Made by a program: the position numbers and the translations under genes
Source of the DNA: Elusimicrobium sp.
GTDB lineage: Bacteria; Elusimicrobiota; Elusimicrobia; Elusimicrobiales; Elusimicrobiaceae
Reading direction: 5' to 3'
Assembly (NCBI GenBank): GCA_015062115.1
Contig: SUVG01000002.1
Coordinates: forward strand, 62,001 to 126,000
DNA length: 64,000 nt
The notes under the pieces: generated by a model
Told to the model about the DNA's origin: nothing
Database searches by the model: none
The model's input: only the letters and a program-made list of their open reading frames with translations
Shown here: piece after piece, positions 49,727 through 58,074 of the stretch
Numbering within the stretch: position 1 is the stretch's first letter
Layout: the number at the start of each line of letters is the position of its first letter

Positions 49727-49757
49727 AAAAAGCCGGGTCTTTAGGGGCCCGGCTTTT
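49727..49757 (+). terminator. Terminator of gatB
   Basis: AAAAGCCGGG (49727-49736) pairs with CCCGGCTTTT (49748-49757), loop of 11 nt. Confidence 0.88.
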
Positions 49758-49844
49758 CTAATACAAAACAAGCCTTGGAAAAAGGCAGAGCAAAGAGTAA
49801 ATTTAAGTTAAGCATAAAAGAAGGCAGACCCGGGGGGAAATTTA

Positions 49845-49874
49845 TTGACCGGGGGCTCTAAAGTCTGCTAATAT
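49845..49874 (+). promoter_or_regulatory. Promoter of pal-cpoB-tolB
   Basis: TTGACC (49845-49850), 18 bp, TAATAT (49869-49874) preceded by TGC; leader of about 30 nt with CGGAG before pal. Confidence 0.6.
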
Positions 49875-49911
49875 TTATGTGTAGAAGTAAAAACCTAAAA
49901 CGGAGAAACAA

Positions 49912-50421
49912 ATGAAGAACTTACTGAAAGTAGTTTTAGTTTTGGCTTTGGCCGCCGGCTTGACCGCCTGCAAAAAGAACGTAAAAGATGACGCCAATGC
50001 CGATTTGACCGCCGCCACCGGTACCGAAATGGTACTTGAAGAAACCGAAGTGGTGGACGAAGTGCCTGCCCAAGAAGTTGCTTTGGGTGTGGTACATTTC
50101 AACTTGGATCAATATTCCTTGTCCGCTGATGCCCGCAAAATTGTGGAAGCCAACGCGCAAGCGATTAAATCCGCCGCTTCCGTTGCCAACTACAAAGTAA
50201 CCGTAGAAGGTAACTGCGACGACAGAGGCACCACCTCTTACAACATCGCCTTAGGTCAAAAACGCGCCGATGAAGTGAAAGCCTACTATGTCCGCATGGG
50301 CATTCCGGCCGAAAACATCGCCACCGTTTCCTACGGCGAAGAAAAACCGGTCTGCTACGAAGGCAACCAAACTTGCTGGGCCAAAAACCGCAGAGCCGAT
50401 ACTTTGTTGAAAGTTAACTAA
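49912..50421 (+). CDS. pal: Peptidoglycan-associated lipoprotein Pal
   Basis: A 169-residue OmpA-type lipoprotein: lipobox LTAC with Cys20, a short acidic linker, then the OmpA domain (VVHFNLDQYSLSADARKIVE, VTVEGNCDDRGTTSYNIALGQKRADEVKAYY, VSYGEEKPVC, NRRADTLLKV). Asp and Arg residues for diaminopimelate binding are present. Tethers outer membrane to peptidoglycan and binds TolB. Followed by cpoB and tolB; tolQRA is not here. Confidence 0.93.
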   Translation: MKNLLKVVLVLALAAGLTACKKNVKDDANADLTAATGTEMVLEETEVVDEVPAQEVALGVVHFNLDQYSLSADARKIVEANAQAIKSAASVANYKVTVEGNCDDRGTTSYNIALGQKRADEVKAYYVRMGIPAENIATVSYGEEKPVCYEGNQTCWAKNRRADTLLKVN

Positions 50422-50450
50422 TTCTTGTTTTGCAAGGAGCCCGAATCTCT

Positions 50451-51149
50451 ATGAAAAATATTACTAAACTTATTTTAATGGGAGGTTCGGGCTTTTTGCT
50501 GTGTGGCTGCATTGCCAGCGAGCGCGATATGAGCACGCTGAAGTTACAACTGCGGGAACTCAACTCCACCATTGTACAAATGCAGTCCAACCAAGCGGAA
50601 CTGGCAAGCAAAATGGAAGAATTAAACCGTAACTTGTCCGTTTCCAACGAAAACCTATCGCAGGTAGATGCGCAAATTTCCAGTTTGTCTGCTAAACTGG
50701 ACGATTTAACCGCCAGCGTCAAACAACCTGCTCTTTCCGCTTCTTCCGCCGAATCCCAACCGGCTCGTGCGGCGGTGTTACCGTCGGACTTGTTTGCCGA
50801 AGCCAAAAGCCACTTTGATAAAGGGGCCTATGAACCGGCGGCCATGGGTTTCAAAATTTATATAACCAATTATCCGGAAAGCGAAAATGCCGAACAGGCC
50901 TATATGCTGATGGGTGATGCTTATACGGAGTTGGGGCAGTCCAAACCTGCCGCCATTGCGTATGCTACTATTTTGCAAAAATTCCCCAAAAGCAAAAGTA
51001 TTCCTTCTGCCCGCTTAAAATACGCCCGCAGCATTGTGCCGTTGGGCAAGACCGACGAAGCCAAGAGTTACTTAAACTCCGTGGTGCAGGAATTCCCTTC
51101 CTCTCCCGAGGCCAAATTGGCCAAGGCTGAACTCGCCAATTTGAAATAA
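50451..51149 (+). CDS. CpoB/YbgF-like Tol-Pal accessory lipoprotein
   Basis: A 232-residue protein with a lipoprotein signal (GFLLCGC, Cys18 or Cys20), a coiled coil (residues ~28-100, LKLQLRELNSTIVQMQ...) and C-terminal TPRs (AEAKSHFDKGAYEPAAMGF, AYMLMGDAYTELGQSKPAAIAY). The coiled-coil plus TPR plan and position between pal and tolB identify it as CpoB/YbgF-like, coordinating peptidoglycan synthesis with outer-membrane constriction. It is lipidated here, whereas E. coli CpoB is soluble. Start at ATG 50451 behind AAGGAG. Confidence 0.85.
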   Translation: MKNITKLILMGGSGFLLCGCIASERDMSTLKLQLRELNSTIVQMQSNQAELASKMEELNRNLSVSNENLSQVDAQISSLSAKLDDLTASVKQPALSASSAESQPARAAVLPSDLFAEAKSHFDKGAYEPAAMGFKIYITNYPESENAEQAYMLMGDAYTELGQSKPAAIAYATILQKFPKSKSIPSARLKYARSIVPLGKTDEAKSYLNSVVQEFPSSPEAKLAKAELANLK

Positions 51150-51179
51150 TTACGCGCCCGTTTGCGCGCTACCGCACTT

Positions 51180-52472
51180 ATGAAAAAATCGTTTTCTTTA
51201 TTAGCCTTGGTGGCTGTGATGTTTATGTCCGTTTTGGCGTTTGCCGCGCCTAAAACCGATGTGTATATCGGCATTACTTCCGTGGGGGATAAACGCCTTC
51301 CCGCGATTGGTATGCCCGCTTTTAATTATAATGACGACAAAGCCCAAGCCGCCGCCGTGCAAGTGCGCGATGTAATGCGTGCGGACTTGTTGTTTGCCCG
51401 TTATTTTGATGTAACCGAAGACGGCCCTGCGTTTAATTCCAAAAAATTGACCGAAACCCTTACCGCCTGGGGCCGTGCGCGTGCCAGTTATCTGTTGGCG
51501 GGCGATATCAGTTACGCTGAACCGTACTACACCATTAAAATTTATGTGTACGATATTTCCACCCGCGCTCCGGTATTTGCCAAAGCCTTTAAGGGCACGC
51601 AAAGCAGTTTGCGCCGTTTGGCACACATCGCTTCGGATCAGATTGTCCAATCGCTTACCGGTAAACGCGGTATTGCGGATACCAAAATTGCTTTTTCCAA
51701 CAATTCCACCCGCAATAAAGAAATTTATGTGGTGGACTATGACGGCGAAAACTTGCAAAAATTAACCAACGATAAAAGCATCGCCATTTTGCCCAGATGG
51801 TCTAAAGACGGGCGCATTTTCTACACTACTTACAAATACAGAAACCCGGATATTTTTGCCATTGATTTACGCAAAGGCAAAATCGCGCCGATTATTATTC
51901 GCGGCGGGTTATCGTTAATCGGCGGGGTATCCCCCGACGGGAAAGCCTTGGCGTTTACCAGCTCGGGCGGTTCCAACCCCAGCATTTATATTTATAATTT
52001 GGAAACCCACAAAAAAACCCGCATTACCAACAAAGCGTCCGTGGACGGTTCGCCGTCTTATTCGCCGGACGGAAAGTATATTACTTTTGTGTCTAACCGG
52101 GCGGGGAATCCGCAAATTTATGTTATGGAACTGGCCACCGGGGAAACCCGCCGCCTGACCAAAAATTTCAACTGGTCGGATAGCCCCCAATGGTCGCCCA
52201 CCGGAGAGTGGATTGTATTTACGGGCCGCGAAGCACCGTACCACCCGATGGATATTTTCTTGGTAGATTTAACGGGTACGCAAATTCGCCGTTTAACTAC
52301 GGACGCAGGCTCCAACGAAGACCCCTCTTGGTCTCCCGACGGGCGGTTTATCGTATTCACTACCACTCGCAACGGCCGCCGCCAACTGTATATGATGGAT
52401 ATGGACGGCAGTGCCCCTCACTTGTTGGCAGATTTGAAGGGAGATTCCTTCACACCGCACTGGAGTTTTTAG
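51180..52472 (+). CDS. tolB: Tol-Pal system protein TolB
   Basis: A 430-residue TolB: signal peptide (to about residue 23, LAFAA), an N-terminal D1 domain (VYIGITSVGDKRLPAIGMPAF...MRADLLFARYFDV) and a six-bladed beta-propeller of WSPDG-type repeats (RWSKDGRIFYTTY, VSPDGKALAFTSS, YSPDGKYITFVSN, WSPTGEWIVFTG, WSPDGRFIVFTTT). It shuttles between Pal and TolA. No good ribosome site precedes ATG 51180; a TTG at 51162 is an alternative. Last gene before a terminator. Confidence 0.94.
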   Translation: MKKSFSLLALVAVMFMSVLAFAAPKTDVYIGITSVGDKRLPAIGMPAFNYNDDKAQAAAVQVRDVMRADLLFARYFDVTEDGPAFNSKKLTETLTAWGRARASYLLAGDISYAEPYYTIKIYVYDISTRAPVFAKAFKGTQSSLRRLAHIASDQIVQSLTGKRGIADTKIAFSNNSTRNKEIYVVDYDGENLQKLTNDKSIAILPRWSKDGRIFYTTYKYRNPDIFAIDLRKGKIAPIIIRGGLSLIGGVSPDGKALAFTSSGGSNPSIYIYNLETHKKTRITNKASVDGSPSYSPDGKYITFVSNRAGNPQIYVMELATGETRRLTKNFNWSDSPQWSPTGEWIVFTGREAPYHPMDIFLVDLTGTQIRRLTTDAGSNEDPSWSPDGRFIVFTTTRNGRRQLYMMDMDGSAPHLLADLKGDSFTPHWSF

Positions 52473-52490
52473 TAAGAATTTTTACCGATG

Positions 52491-52521
52491 AAAAAGGAAC
52501 GGAATTATCCGTTCCTTTTTT
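52491..52521 (+). terminator. Terminator of tolB
   Basis: AAAAGGAACGGA (52492-52503) pairs with TCCGTTCCTTTT (52508-52519) and continues into T residues. Confidence 0.9.
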
Positions 52522-52634
52522 ATTTATTGTGTTGTTAAACCCGCCTTGTTACCCGGTTTGTAGAACGCGTCTCGGGGCGACTACTTTTTTTGTTTTTTGG
52601 GGGGCCGTAAAAAAGAGTGTTTCTCGCCCAAGGC

Positions 52635-52662
52635 TTGACCCGTTTTTTTTTTTTCTTACAAT
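52635..52662 (+). promoter_or_regulatory. Pilin promoter with a 12-T spacer tract
   Basis: TTGACC (52635-52640) and TACAAT (52657-52662) with 16-bp spacing. Twelve consecutive T residues (52643-52654) occupy most of the spacer, so slippage by one base would change -10/-35 spacing. Confidence 0.7.
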
Positions 52663-52734
52663 GTACCTAATCGGCAGACAGGAAGAATTAAAATGTTGTT
52701 TGCTCGCCGAAAACTTATTTATAAGAGGTTTTGT

Positions 52735-53283
52735 ATGAAAAAGGGTTTTACTTTGATAGAACTTTTGGTCGTGGTGTTAATCATCGGTATCTTGTCGGCG
52801 GTAGCACTTCCGCAATATGAAAAAGCCGTTTGGAAAAGTAGAAATTCTCAACTAAAAACAGTGGTGCGAGCAATTGCGCAAGCCCAAAAGGTTTATTATA
52901 TGGCAAACGGGGTTGTCTCTAATGATTTTTCTGCTTTAGATTTGGATCTTCCTCTTACCCCGGTTACTACTTCCGGAGGGACTGGGGGAAATGTGTGTCG
53001 ATTAGCGACACAGGCCGGAGATTCTATCAGAAAGGGAGAGAATTTTATAGTTGTATTGAATAACGGGGGAGACTTTGAACAAGTTTCTGCGGTCTGGACA
53101 GAAGGGAAGTATAAATGTACCGGCTTTGCTTGGCGCTTGAGCGAGAGTGATCGAGATTTTATGAGATGTATGGAGGCTCGTCAAGGGACTTCTACAATTA
53201 AGGAAGGGGAATTTTGCAAACAGGTGGAGCAAGGAACTTATACCGAAACGACAGGGAGCTGGGCCAAATACAATCTTCCGTAA
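52735..53283 (+). CDS. Type IV pilin-like protein
   Basis: A 182-residue prepilin with leader MKKG, cleavage before F5, and FTLIELLVVVLIIGILSAVA with Glu at mature position 5. The globular part has four cysteines arranged as in the 42599 paralogue (NVCRLA, YKCTGFAW, MRCMEAR, FCKQVE) and ends KYNLP. It has a 66-nt leader downstream of a strong promoter with a T-tract. Orphan with no other pilus genes nearby. Start at ATG 52735 behind AAGAGG; the frame to 52693 is upstream noise. Confidence 0.91.
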   Translation: MKKGFTLIELLVVVLIIGILSAVALPQYEKAVWKSRNSQLKTVVRAIAQAQKVYYMANGVVSNDFSALDLDLPLTPVTTSGGTGGNVCRLATQAGDSIRKGENFIVVLNNGGDFEQVSAVWTEGKYKCTGFAWRLSESDRDFMRCMEARQGTSTIKEGEFCKQVEQGTYTETTGSWAKYNLP

Positions 53284-53295
53284 AATTCCTTTCAT

Positions 53296-53326
53296 AAAAA
53301 CCCCCGCTCTTTTGGGCGGGGGTTTT
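53296..53326. terminator. Bidirectional terminator after pilin 2 and RDD gene
   Basis: AAAACCCCCGC (53297-53307) pairs with GCGGGGGTTTT (53316-53326); T-runs in both directions for the convergent genes. Confidence 0.88.
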
Positions 53327-53343
53327 GATATGTTGGATAGTGG

Positions 53344-54288
53344 TTATTTGGACGGAAGGGCACATTTTTCTAGGGTTGTTATGCTTTCCATCACTTTTTT
53401 GCAGGAATCTTCCCCTGCCAACGGTTCGCAACAGGGCCACCCACTCCCTTCGGGCAATACTAAAGCAAAATCTTTATCGTTCAGCGGGGTGGCGCGAATA
53501 CCGTCCTCATCAAAAGAAAAGCGGAACCCCCTTTCCTCAAAAGCGGGGCGCGTGTTGGGTAATTCTTCCTGTAATGTTACCAGGGTGGTAACGGCCCGGA
53601 GATTGTCGATTCTATCAAAAATTTCTTGATAAGTAGTATCGGACGAAGATTCCTCCAGGGCGTTTCCCTCTTGCATAATGGCCGTGGCAACGCCTAACCC
53701 CATCAGCACAAAGGGCATGATAAAGAAAAGTAATGCCGCCACGATGCCCAATCCCAAAAGCACCGGGTGGGTGGGAACTTCTTCCAACGGTTGCCCGGGC
53801 TGGTAGGTTTCGTCCACTACAAAGGTGGAACAAATAAAATCGTGCAGAGCTTGTTTTTTAGCCGTGGTGCCGGCCATCAAGAAGCCGATGTAAAGAATAG
53901 CACTGGAAATCCATTTACTGAAAGTACGGCCGGTGGCCCGCCAAAACGAGATGCGGCCCCCTTGGTGATCCACCACTTTTATTCCCATGCATTTCTTACC
54001 TAAGGTAGCCTGCCAGGAACTGCTTTCCAACCAAGCATTGTATAACCAAAAAAGAAGGAAGGAAAATACTTGAAGTAATAACACCCCTACATACATTTCC
54101 ATCATGGTAGCAAAAGATTCCGGGTTACCGGCTGTAGTTTTGGTAGCCTCCAACGATAATATAGTGGAGGCAAATTTATGCATGATAATAGCAAAGCCGA
54201 CTAGCATGGGGATAGATAAAACAACAGAGTCTATGATAAACGCAACGGTGCGTTTCCAAAAACCGGCATAGGGATAAATTTTAGACAT
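53344..54288 (-). CDS. RDD family membrane protein with Cys-rich tail
   Basis: A 314-residue protein. The RDD domain spans residues 5-160 (YAGFWKRTVAFIIDS, WQATLGKKCMGIKVVD, GRTFSKWISS, LHDFICSTFVVD), followed by another membrane helix (~175-200) and an extracytoplasmic-looking C-terminal domain ending LVLPEGSGWPCCEPLAGEDSC...KC. The neighbouring paralogue has the same tail motif. Start at ATG 54288 behind AAGGA; the longer frame to 54729 would overlap the neighbouring gene. Function unknown. Confidence 0.8.
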   Translation of the reverse strand: MSKIYPYAGFWKRTVAFIIDSVVLSIPMLVGFAIIMHKFASTILSLEATKTTAGNPESFATMMEMYVGVLLLQVFSFLLFWLYNAWLESSSWQATLGKKCMGIKVVDHQGGRISFWRATGRTFSKWISSAILYIGFLMAGTTAKKQALHDFICSTFVVDETYQPGQPLEEVPTHPVLLGLGIVAALLFFIMPFVLMGLGVATAIMQEGNALEESSSDTTYQEIFDRIDNLRAVTTLVTLQEELPNTRPAFEERGFRFSFDEDGIRATPLNDKDFALVLPEGSGWPCCEPLAGEDSCKKVMESITTLEKCALPSK

Positions 54289-54350
54289 ATTTATTTTTCC
54301 TTTTATTAAGATGAAACTTCTTATTTTTATTATACTTTTTTCCAAGAAAC

Positions 54351-54380
54351 AAAAAACCCGGTGCTTTGAGACACCGGGTT
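54351..54380 (-). terminator. Terminator of the second RDD gene
   Basis: AACCCGGTG pairs with CACCGGGTT, 8-nt loop, then six T residues on the minus strand. Confidence 0.88.
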
Positions 54381-54398
54381 GAAACGGAACGGGCAGTG

Positions 54399-55238
54399 TT
54401 ATCGGCAAGCAGGCAAGCCCGTTTGGGTGCAATCTTGCCCGGGCAGGGCTTGGCAACAAACTTGTTGGCTTCCTCTGGGAAGTAGCAGCATAAATTCTTC
54501 TCCTTCCATGGTTTCGAATACGGCGCGGTAACCGTTTGTCGTTCTGGAGTAAGTGGCTTCTTGCGCTTGAATCGGTTGGGGGAGGGGGGCCTGTTCGTTG
54601 GCTAACATTTGCAAACGGGTGGAAACCAGGGCCGCTTGCAACGAAGTGCTTTGCATTTGGAACACAAGCCCTAAAAAGAAAGAACCCAAAAGCACCAACG
54701 CACACAAAACGGAGAGAATCCACAACCAAACTAAATGGGAAGGAGTATCGGGCAGTTCATCGCCGGGTTGGAAGTCCTGATGCACTACATAGGTTTGGGC
54801 AATATAGTCGTGCAGGGCGCGTTTGCGGTTGGTAAGCCCCGCCATAATAAACCCGATGTAGAAAACGGCATAAGAAAGTGATTTGGCAAAGAAACGCCCC
54901 GTTGCATGGGCAAAAGAGATGCGGTTGCCGTCTTTGCCGACTACTTTAATACGCAAAAGGCGTTTGCCGTAGGTGGCTTGTTTTTTGCCGCTTTCCAAAA
55001 GGGAAAAATAGAGCCAAAAACAAACGGAAGTTAACAAAAGCCAAAAAGCATAAACGAGCATCACTAGCGCCGCTATGCCGGTCATTGCCGGGTCGTTTTC
55101 GCTCATTTGGCCCAGTGCTTCTATTTGTTTATACAAAAACGGCAAGCACAACAAAGCCGCCGGGATAGAGGCAATAATTGCATCTACCACAAACGCACAT
55201 ACGCGTTTCCAAAAACCGATGTAAGGATATTTATTCAT
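54399..55238 (-). CDS. RDD family membrane protein with Cys-rich tail (paralogue)
   Basis: A 279-residue paralogue of its neighbour: RDD domain (YIGFWKRVCAFVVDA, KKQATYGKRLLRIKVVGKDG, GRFFAKSLSYA, LHDYIAQTYVVHQDFQPG), a further membrane helix (VWLWILSVLCALVLLGSFFLG), and a C-terminal domain ending LLLPRGSQQVCCQALPGQDC...AC. GCAGAGGA precedes ATG 55238. The two genes arose by duplication, but separate terminators suggest separate transcripts. RDD substrates are mostly unknown. Confidence 0.8.
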   Translation of the reverse strand: MNKYPYIGFWKRVCAFVVDAIIASIPAALLCLPFLYKQIEALGQMSENDPAMTGIAALVMLVYAFWLLLTSVCFWLYFSLLESGKKQATYGKRLLRIKVVGKDGNRISFAHATGRFFAKSLSYAVFYIGFIMAGLTNRKRALHDYIAQTYVVHQDFQPGDELPDTPSHLVWLWILSVLCALVLLGSFFLGLVFQMQSTSLQAALVSTRLQMLANEQAPLPQPIQAQEATYSRTTNGYRAVFETMEGEEFMLLLPRGSQQVCCQALPGQDCTQTGLPACR

Positions 55239-55290
55239 TTTTTATTCCTCTGCGATAATTAAATGGTACATAAACTGCGCCAAAAGGCTT

Positions 55291-55857
55291 TTAGCGCGGT
55301 TTTTTGTAGCAACGGCGGCAACGGGCCTGGTAAGCGTCCGTAGTGCCTACTACAATGCGTTTTTTGTCTTTGCTGATGCGTTGGGTGAAACTGGCCGGAT
55401 TGCCGCATTTGGTGCAGACAGCCAAGTTTTTGGTTACATATTCGGCTTTTGCCAAAAGGGCGGCGGTTACTTCAAAAGGTTCGGCGCGGTAATCGGTGTC
55501 CAAGCCGGCGGCAATAACGCGTTTGCCTTGTTTGGCCAGTTTATCGCACACTTCGATAATGCCTTTATCAAAAAAGTTGATTTCATCAATGGCTACCACT
55601 TGGGTATCTTTTTCGACAGCGGCCAAAATTTCGGAGGAATTTTTGACGCAGGTGGCGGCCACTTTGTTTTGGTTGTGGCTGGTGATGCTGTCGATGCCGT
55701 AGCGGGTATCGATTTTGGAGTTAAACAGTTGCACTTTTTGTTTGGCGATAAGTGCAATGCGTACGCGGCGGATGAGTTCTTCGGTTTTACCGGAAAACAT
55801 ACACCCGCAGATGACTTCTATCCAACCTTGTTTGTGGTATATTAACGGATTTGCCAT
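55291..55857 (-). CDS. tdk: Thymidine kinase
   Basis: A 188-residue type II thymidine kinase. P-loop GCMFSGKT (18-25), catalytic Glu92 in AIDEINFF, lasso and zinc-binding cysteines (CTKC...CRRC) and the substrate strand RIVVGTTDAYQARC. Phosphorylates thymidine for salvage. GAGG precedes ATG 55857, 18 nt after lptD; last gene of the long minus-strand run. Confidence 0.97.
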   Translation of the reverse strand: MANPLIYHKQGWIEVICGCMFSGKTEELIRRVRIALIAKQKVQLFNSKIDTRYGIDSITSHNQNKVAATCVKNSSEILAAVEKDTQVVAIDEINFFDKGIIEVCDKLAKQGKRVIAAGLDTDYRAEPFEVTAALLAKAEYVTKNLAVCTKCGNPASFTQRISKDKKRIVVGTTDAYQARCRRCYKKPR

Positions 55858-55875
55858 GGTGTTTTCCTCTTTTTG

Positions 55876-58074
55876 TTAATCTCTTAAATCATACGGCCCG
55901 CGCCAGGGATAGTAGTAGGTATCCTCGGGCGTTTTGGCTTTGGCACGGTTGCCCGCGCCGCATAAAATGTTGATGCGAAACGCAAAAGAAAGGTTTTCGT
56001 TGCGGTCGCGCACGGTCAGTTCCATGCGGGCATCGTGGAAATCGTACGAGGCGCGTGCCAACTTATTAAACCCTTCAAAAGTTCCTCTAAATAAGGTGGC
56101 ATCTATCCCAAAATCCAAGAACCATTTTTGGCTGGTCGGGCGGATACCCCAAGTGGTAGTGAGGGTGAAGCGGTCGGCATTGGTTTCGTATTCGGAGGCG
56201 GGGTCTGTGCGGTCTGCAAAGTTATTGAGCCCCAACCCGATTTGATGATTTTTGAAAAAGAAATTAGACTGTGCGATAAAGTTGATGTTTTTATCTTCCA
56301 AATCGTACTGGTCTTGAATAAAGAAATGGTACTTTCCGTTCGGGTCGGTATAACCCCACTCGAGTAAAATGGGTTCAATGCGCTTTCTTAAATGATCCCA
56401 ACCGAGTTCGTACCCTTCCCCCGTGTGTAAATCATAAGTGTAATTGGACAAATTAAAGCCCGATTCAAAGCGTACATACGAATTGAAAGTAGGACGATAA
56501 TAATTTTTGATATACAAACGGTTGGCTTCGATTCCTTTATCCGGAGAAATTTGATCGGAAGATAAAGTGCCGGTAGAAAGGCGTTTTACGAATTGATAGC
56601 CAAAGTCCGTAGTCCCCAAGAAAGAGTGGGTTTGAAGGTTTTGGTCTGTGCCGATGCGCCCCACCCAAGCATCTTTTCCGTTTTTATAGTTCTTGTCGGA
56701 CAAGGTAACTTGTTGGTCGTAAAATACGCTGGGCAGATAAGTAAAGGCTTTATTTAAGCGGAAAGATTTTTCCGTTGTCCAACGGGCATGCATTTGGCGT
56801 TGATAAGGGCCTTCTTCATTGGGCATACCGTCTTTGTATTGCAGGGAGGACGTATTGTGGAAGTCCGCTTCGAAACGGTGTGCCAACTTGAAAATGGGGT
56901 CATTAAACGGCAACAAGGCATATTTAATTTCCGGCAGGGTGCGTTTTTCCGCCATGAATTTTTTCTTATCCCATGCAAAAATATCTTTCTGCTGATAACT
57001 TACACGCAAGGTAGATTTGCGGGTTTGGCGCGAAACGGCCACATCGGTTTCTTGGTCGGGCATAAATACATACGGGTTACTGCGGAAGAAAGTATCGTTA
57101 AAATACGGGTCGGATACCATGCGGAACTTCGTTTGGAATTGATAGAGGGCACCCGTATCGTTGTTAAAATGATCGGACGAGTCGTACATTTCCCACCAAT
57201 ATCCGCCTTGGAGGCCCCAGCGGTTACTGCTGGCCAAATCTAATTGGTCATTATCGGCATGGTCGTTAATGTAATAAAATTCACCCGTCCCGCGCAGTGT
57301 GGGGGAATCAACAGCCGTTAAACCAAAACCCATACCCACGCCGGACTTGGTGTAATAATCTAAATTTAAGCGCGGCCGCAAGCCGAGTACAGGCCCGAAA
57401 ACGGTGGAGGTTAAAAGCCCAAAACCCGTTTTGTTGCTTTGGGTAAAATCTACATAAGTCGTCCATGGTTTTTGGGAATCAAGCGAGCGCCAAAAAACGG
57501 GCAAATACATAATGGGGAAGCCGTCCAATCTAAGCACCGCATTGGTGCCGAACACTTTTTGTTGGGGAGAAACCGACAACCGCCCGACAGATAGAGAATA
57601 GTGCGGGTCGGGTTTGTCGCAGCAGGTTACTTCGGCTCCTTTTAATACCTTTTTCCCGTTTTTGGAAGAAATTTCTTCGGCCCCCAAAATACGCAAGGGG
57701 GGATATTCGGTGGTAATGTTATCGGCGGAAAAATCTTTAGTAGTATAGTTGCCGAATATGTTTTCCCCGCGTAGCACCCCGCCTTGTCCGTCATCTACGG
57801 TTACCGGGCCCACGGAAGAAACAGTGGTGTTGGTTTGGTCAAAAGTGATGTTTTCCCCGGTAACGGTGCGTTTTTTTCCGTCGGGGGTTTTTTGTATAAG
57901 GGTTACATTGCCGGTAAGGTTGATTTTTTTATTGTTAGGTTCTACGGTAGCATTATCCGCCGTAAAATAAACAAACCCTTCTTCCCCGGGGGACGGCAAC
58001 ACATTATCCGCCCCATACAAAGAGGCGGATACACAAAAAAGTCCACAAAATAAAGCAACAAGTTTTAATCGCAT
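55876..58074 (-). CDS. lptD: LPS assembly outer-membrane protein LptD
   Basis: A 732-residue protein: signal peptide (to ~ residue 21, LYGA), LptA-like jellyroll (ADNATVEPNNKKINLTGNVTL, VTGENITFD...), then the conserved TCCDKPDPHYSLSVGRLSV and VLRLDGFPIMYLPVFWRSL, then a large C-terminal beta-barrel rich in aromatic alternation. It inserts LPS into the outer leaflet with LptE. Two adjacent Cys replace the more dispersed cysteines of E. coli. The start overlaps the ROK gene by 10 nt; ribosome site weak. Confidence 0.93.
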   Translation of the reverse strand: MRLKLVALFCGLFCVSASLYGADNVLPSPGEEGFVYFTADNATVEPNNKKINLTGNVTLIQKTPDGKKRTVTGENITFDQTNTTVSSVGPVTVDDGQGGVLRGENIFGNYTTKDFSADNITTEYPPLRILGAEEISSKNGKKVLKGAEVTCCDKPDPHYSLSVGRLSVSPQQKVFGTNAVLRLDGFPIMYLPVFWRSLDSQKPWTTYVDFTQSNKTGFGLLTSTVFGPVLGLRPRLNLDYYTKSGVGMGFGLTAVDSPTLRGTGEFYYINDHADNDQLDLASSNRWGLQGGYWWEMYDSSDHFNNDTGALYQFQTKFRMVSDPYFNDTFFRSNPYVFMPDQETDVAVSRQTRKSTLRVSYQQKDIFAWDKKKFMAEKRTLPEIKYALLPFNDPIFKLAHRFEADFHNTSSLQYKDGMPNEEGPYQRQMHARWTTEKSFRLNKAFTYLPSVFYDQQVTLSDKNYKNGKDAWVGRIGTDQNLQTHSFLGTTDFGYQFVKRLSTGTLSSDQISPDKGIEANRLYIKNYYRPTFNSYVRFESGFNLSNYTYDLHTGEGYELGWDHLRKRIEPILLEWGYTDPNGKYHFFIQDQYDLEDKNINFIAQSNFFFKNHQIGLGLNNFADRTDPASEYETNADRFTLTTTWGIRPTSQKWFLDFGIDATLFRGTFEGFNKLARASYDFHDARMELTVRDRNENLSFAFRINILCGAGNRAKAKTPEDTYYYPWRGPYDLRD

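Noticed and set aside
52524-52634. Possible small gene or decayed gene between tolB and pilin 2
   Set aside because: No start with a ribosome site, and the frame that covers it is just a continuation of a tolB shadow; I see only the pilin promoter at its end.
54289-54729. N-terminal extension of the first RDD gene
   Set aside because: It would overlap the 3' end of the neighbouring RDD gene in another frame, and the conserved RDD start with a ribosome site is at 54288.
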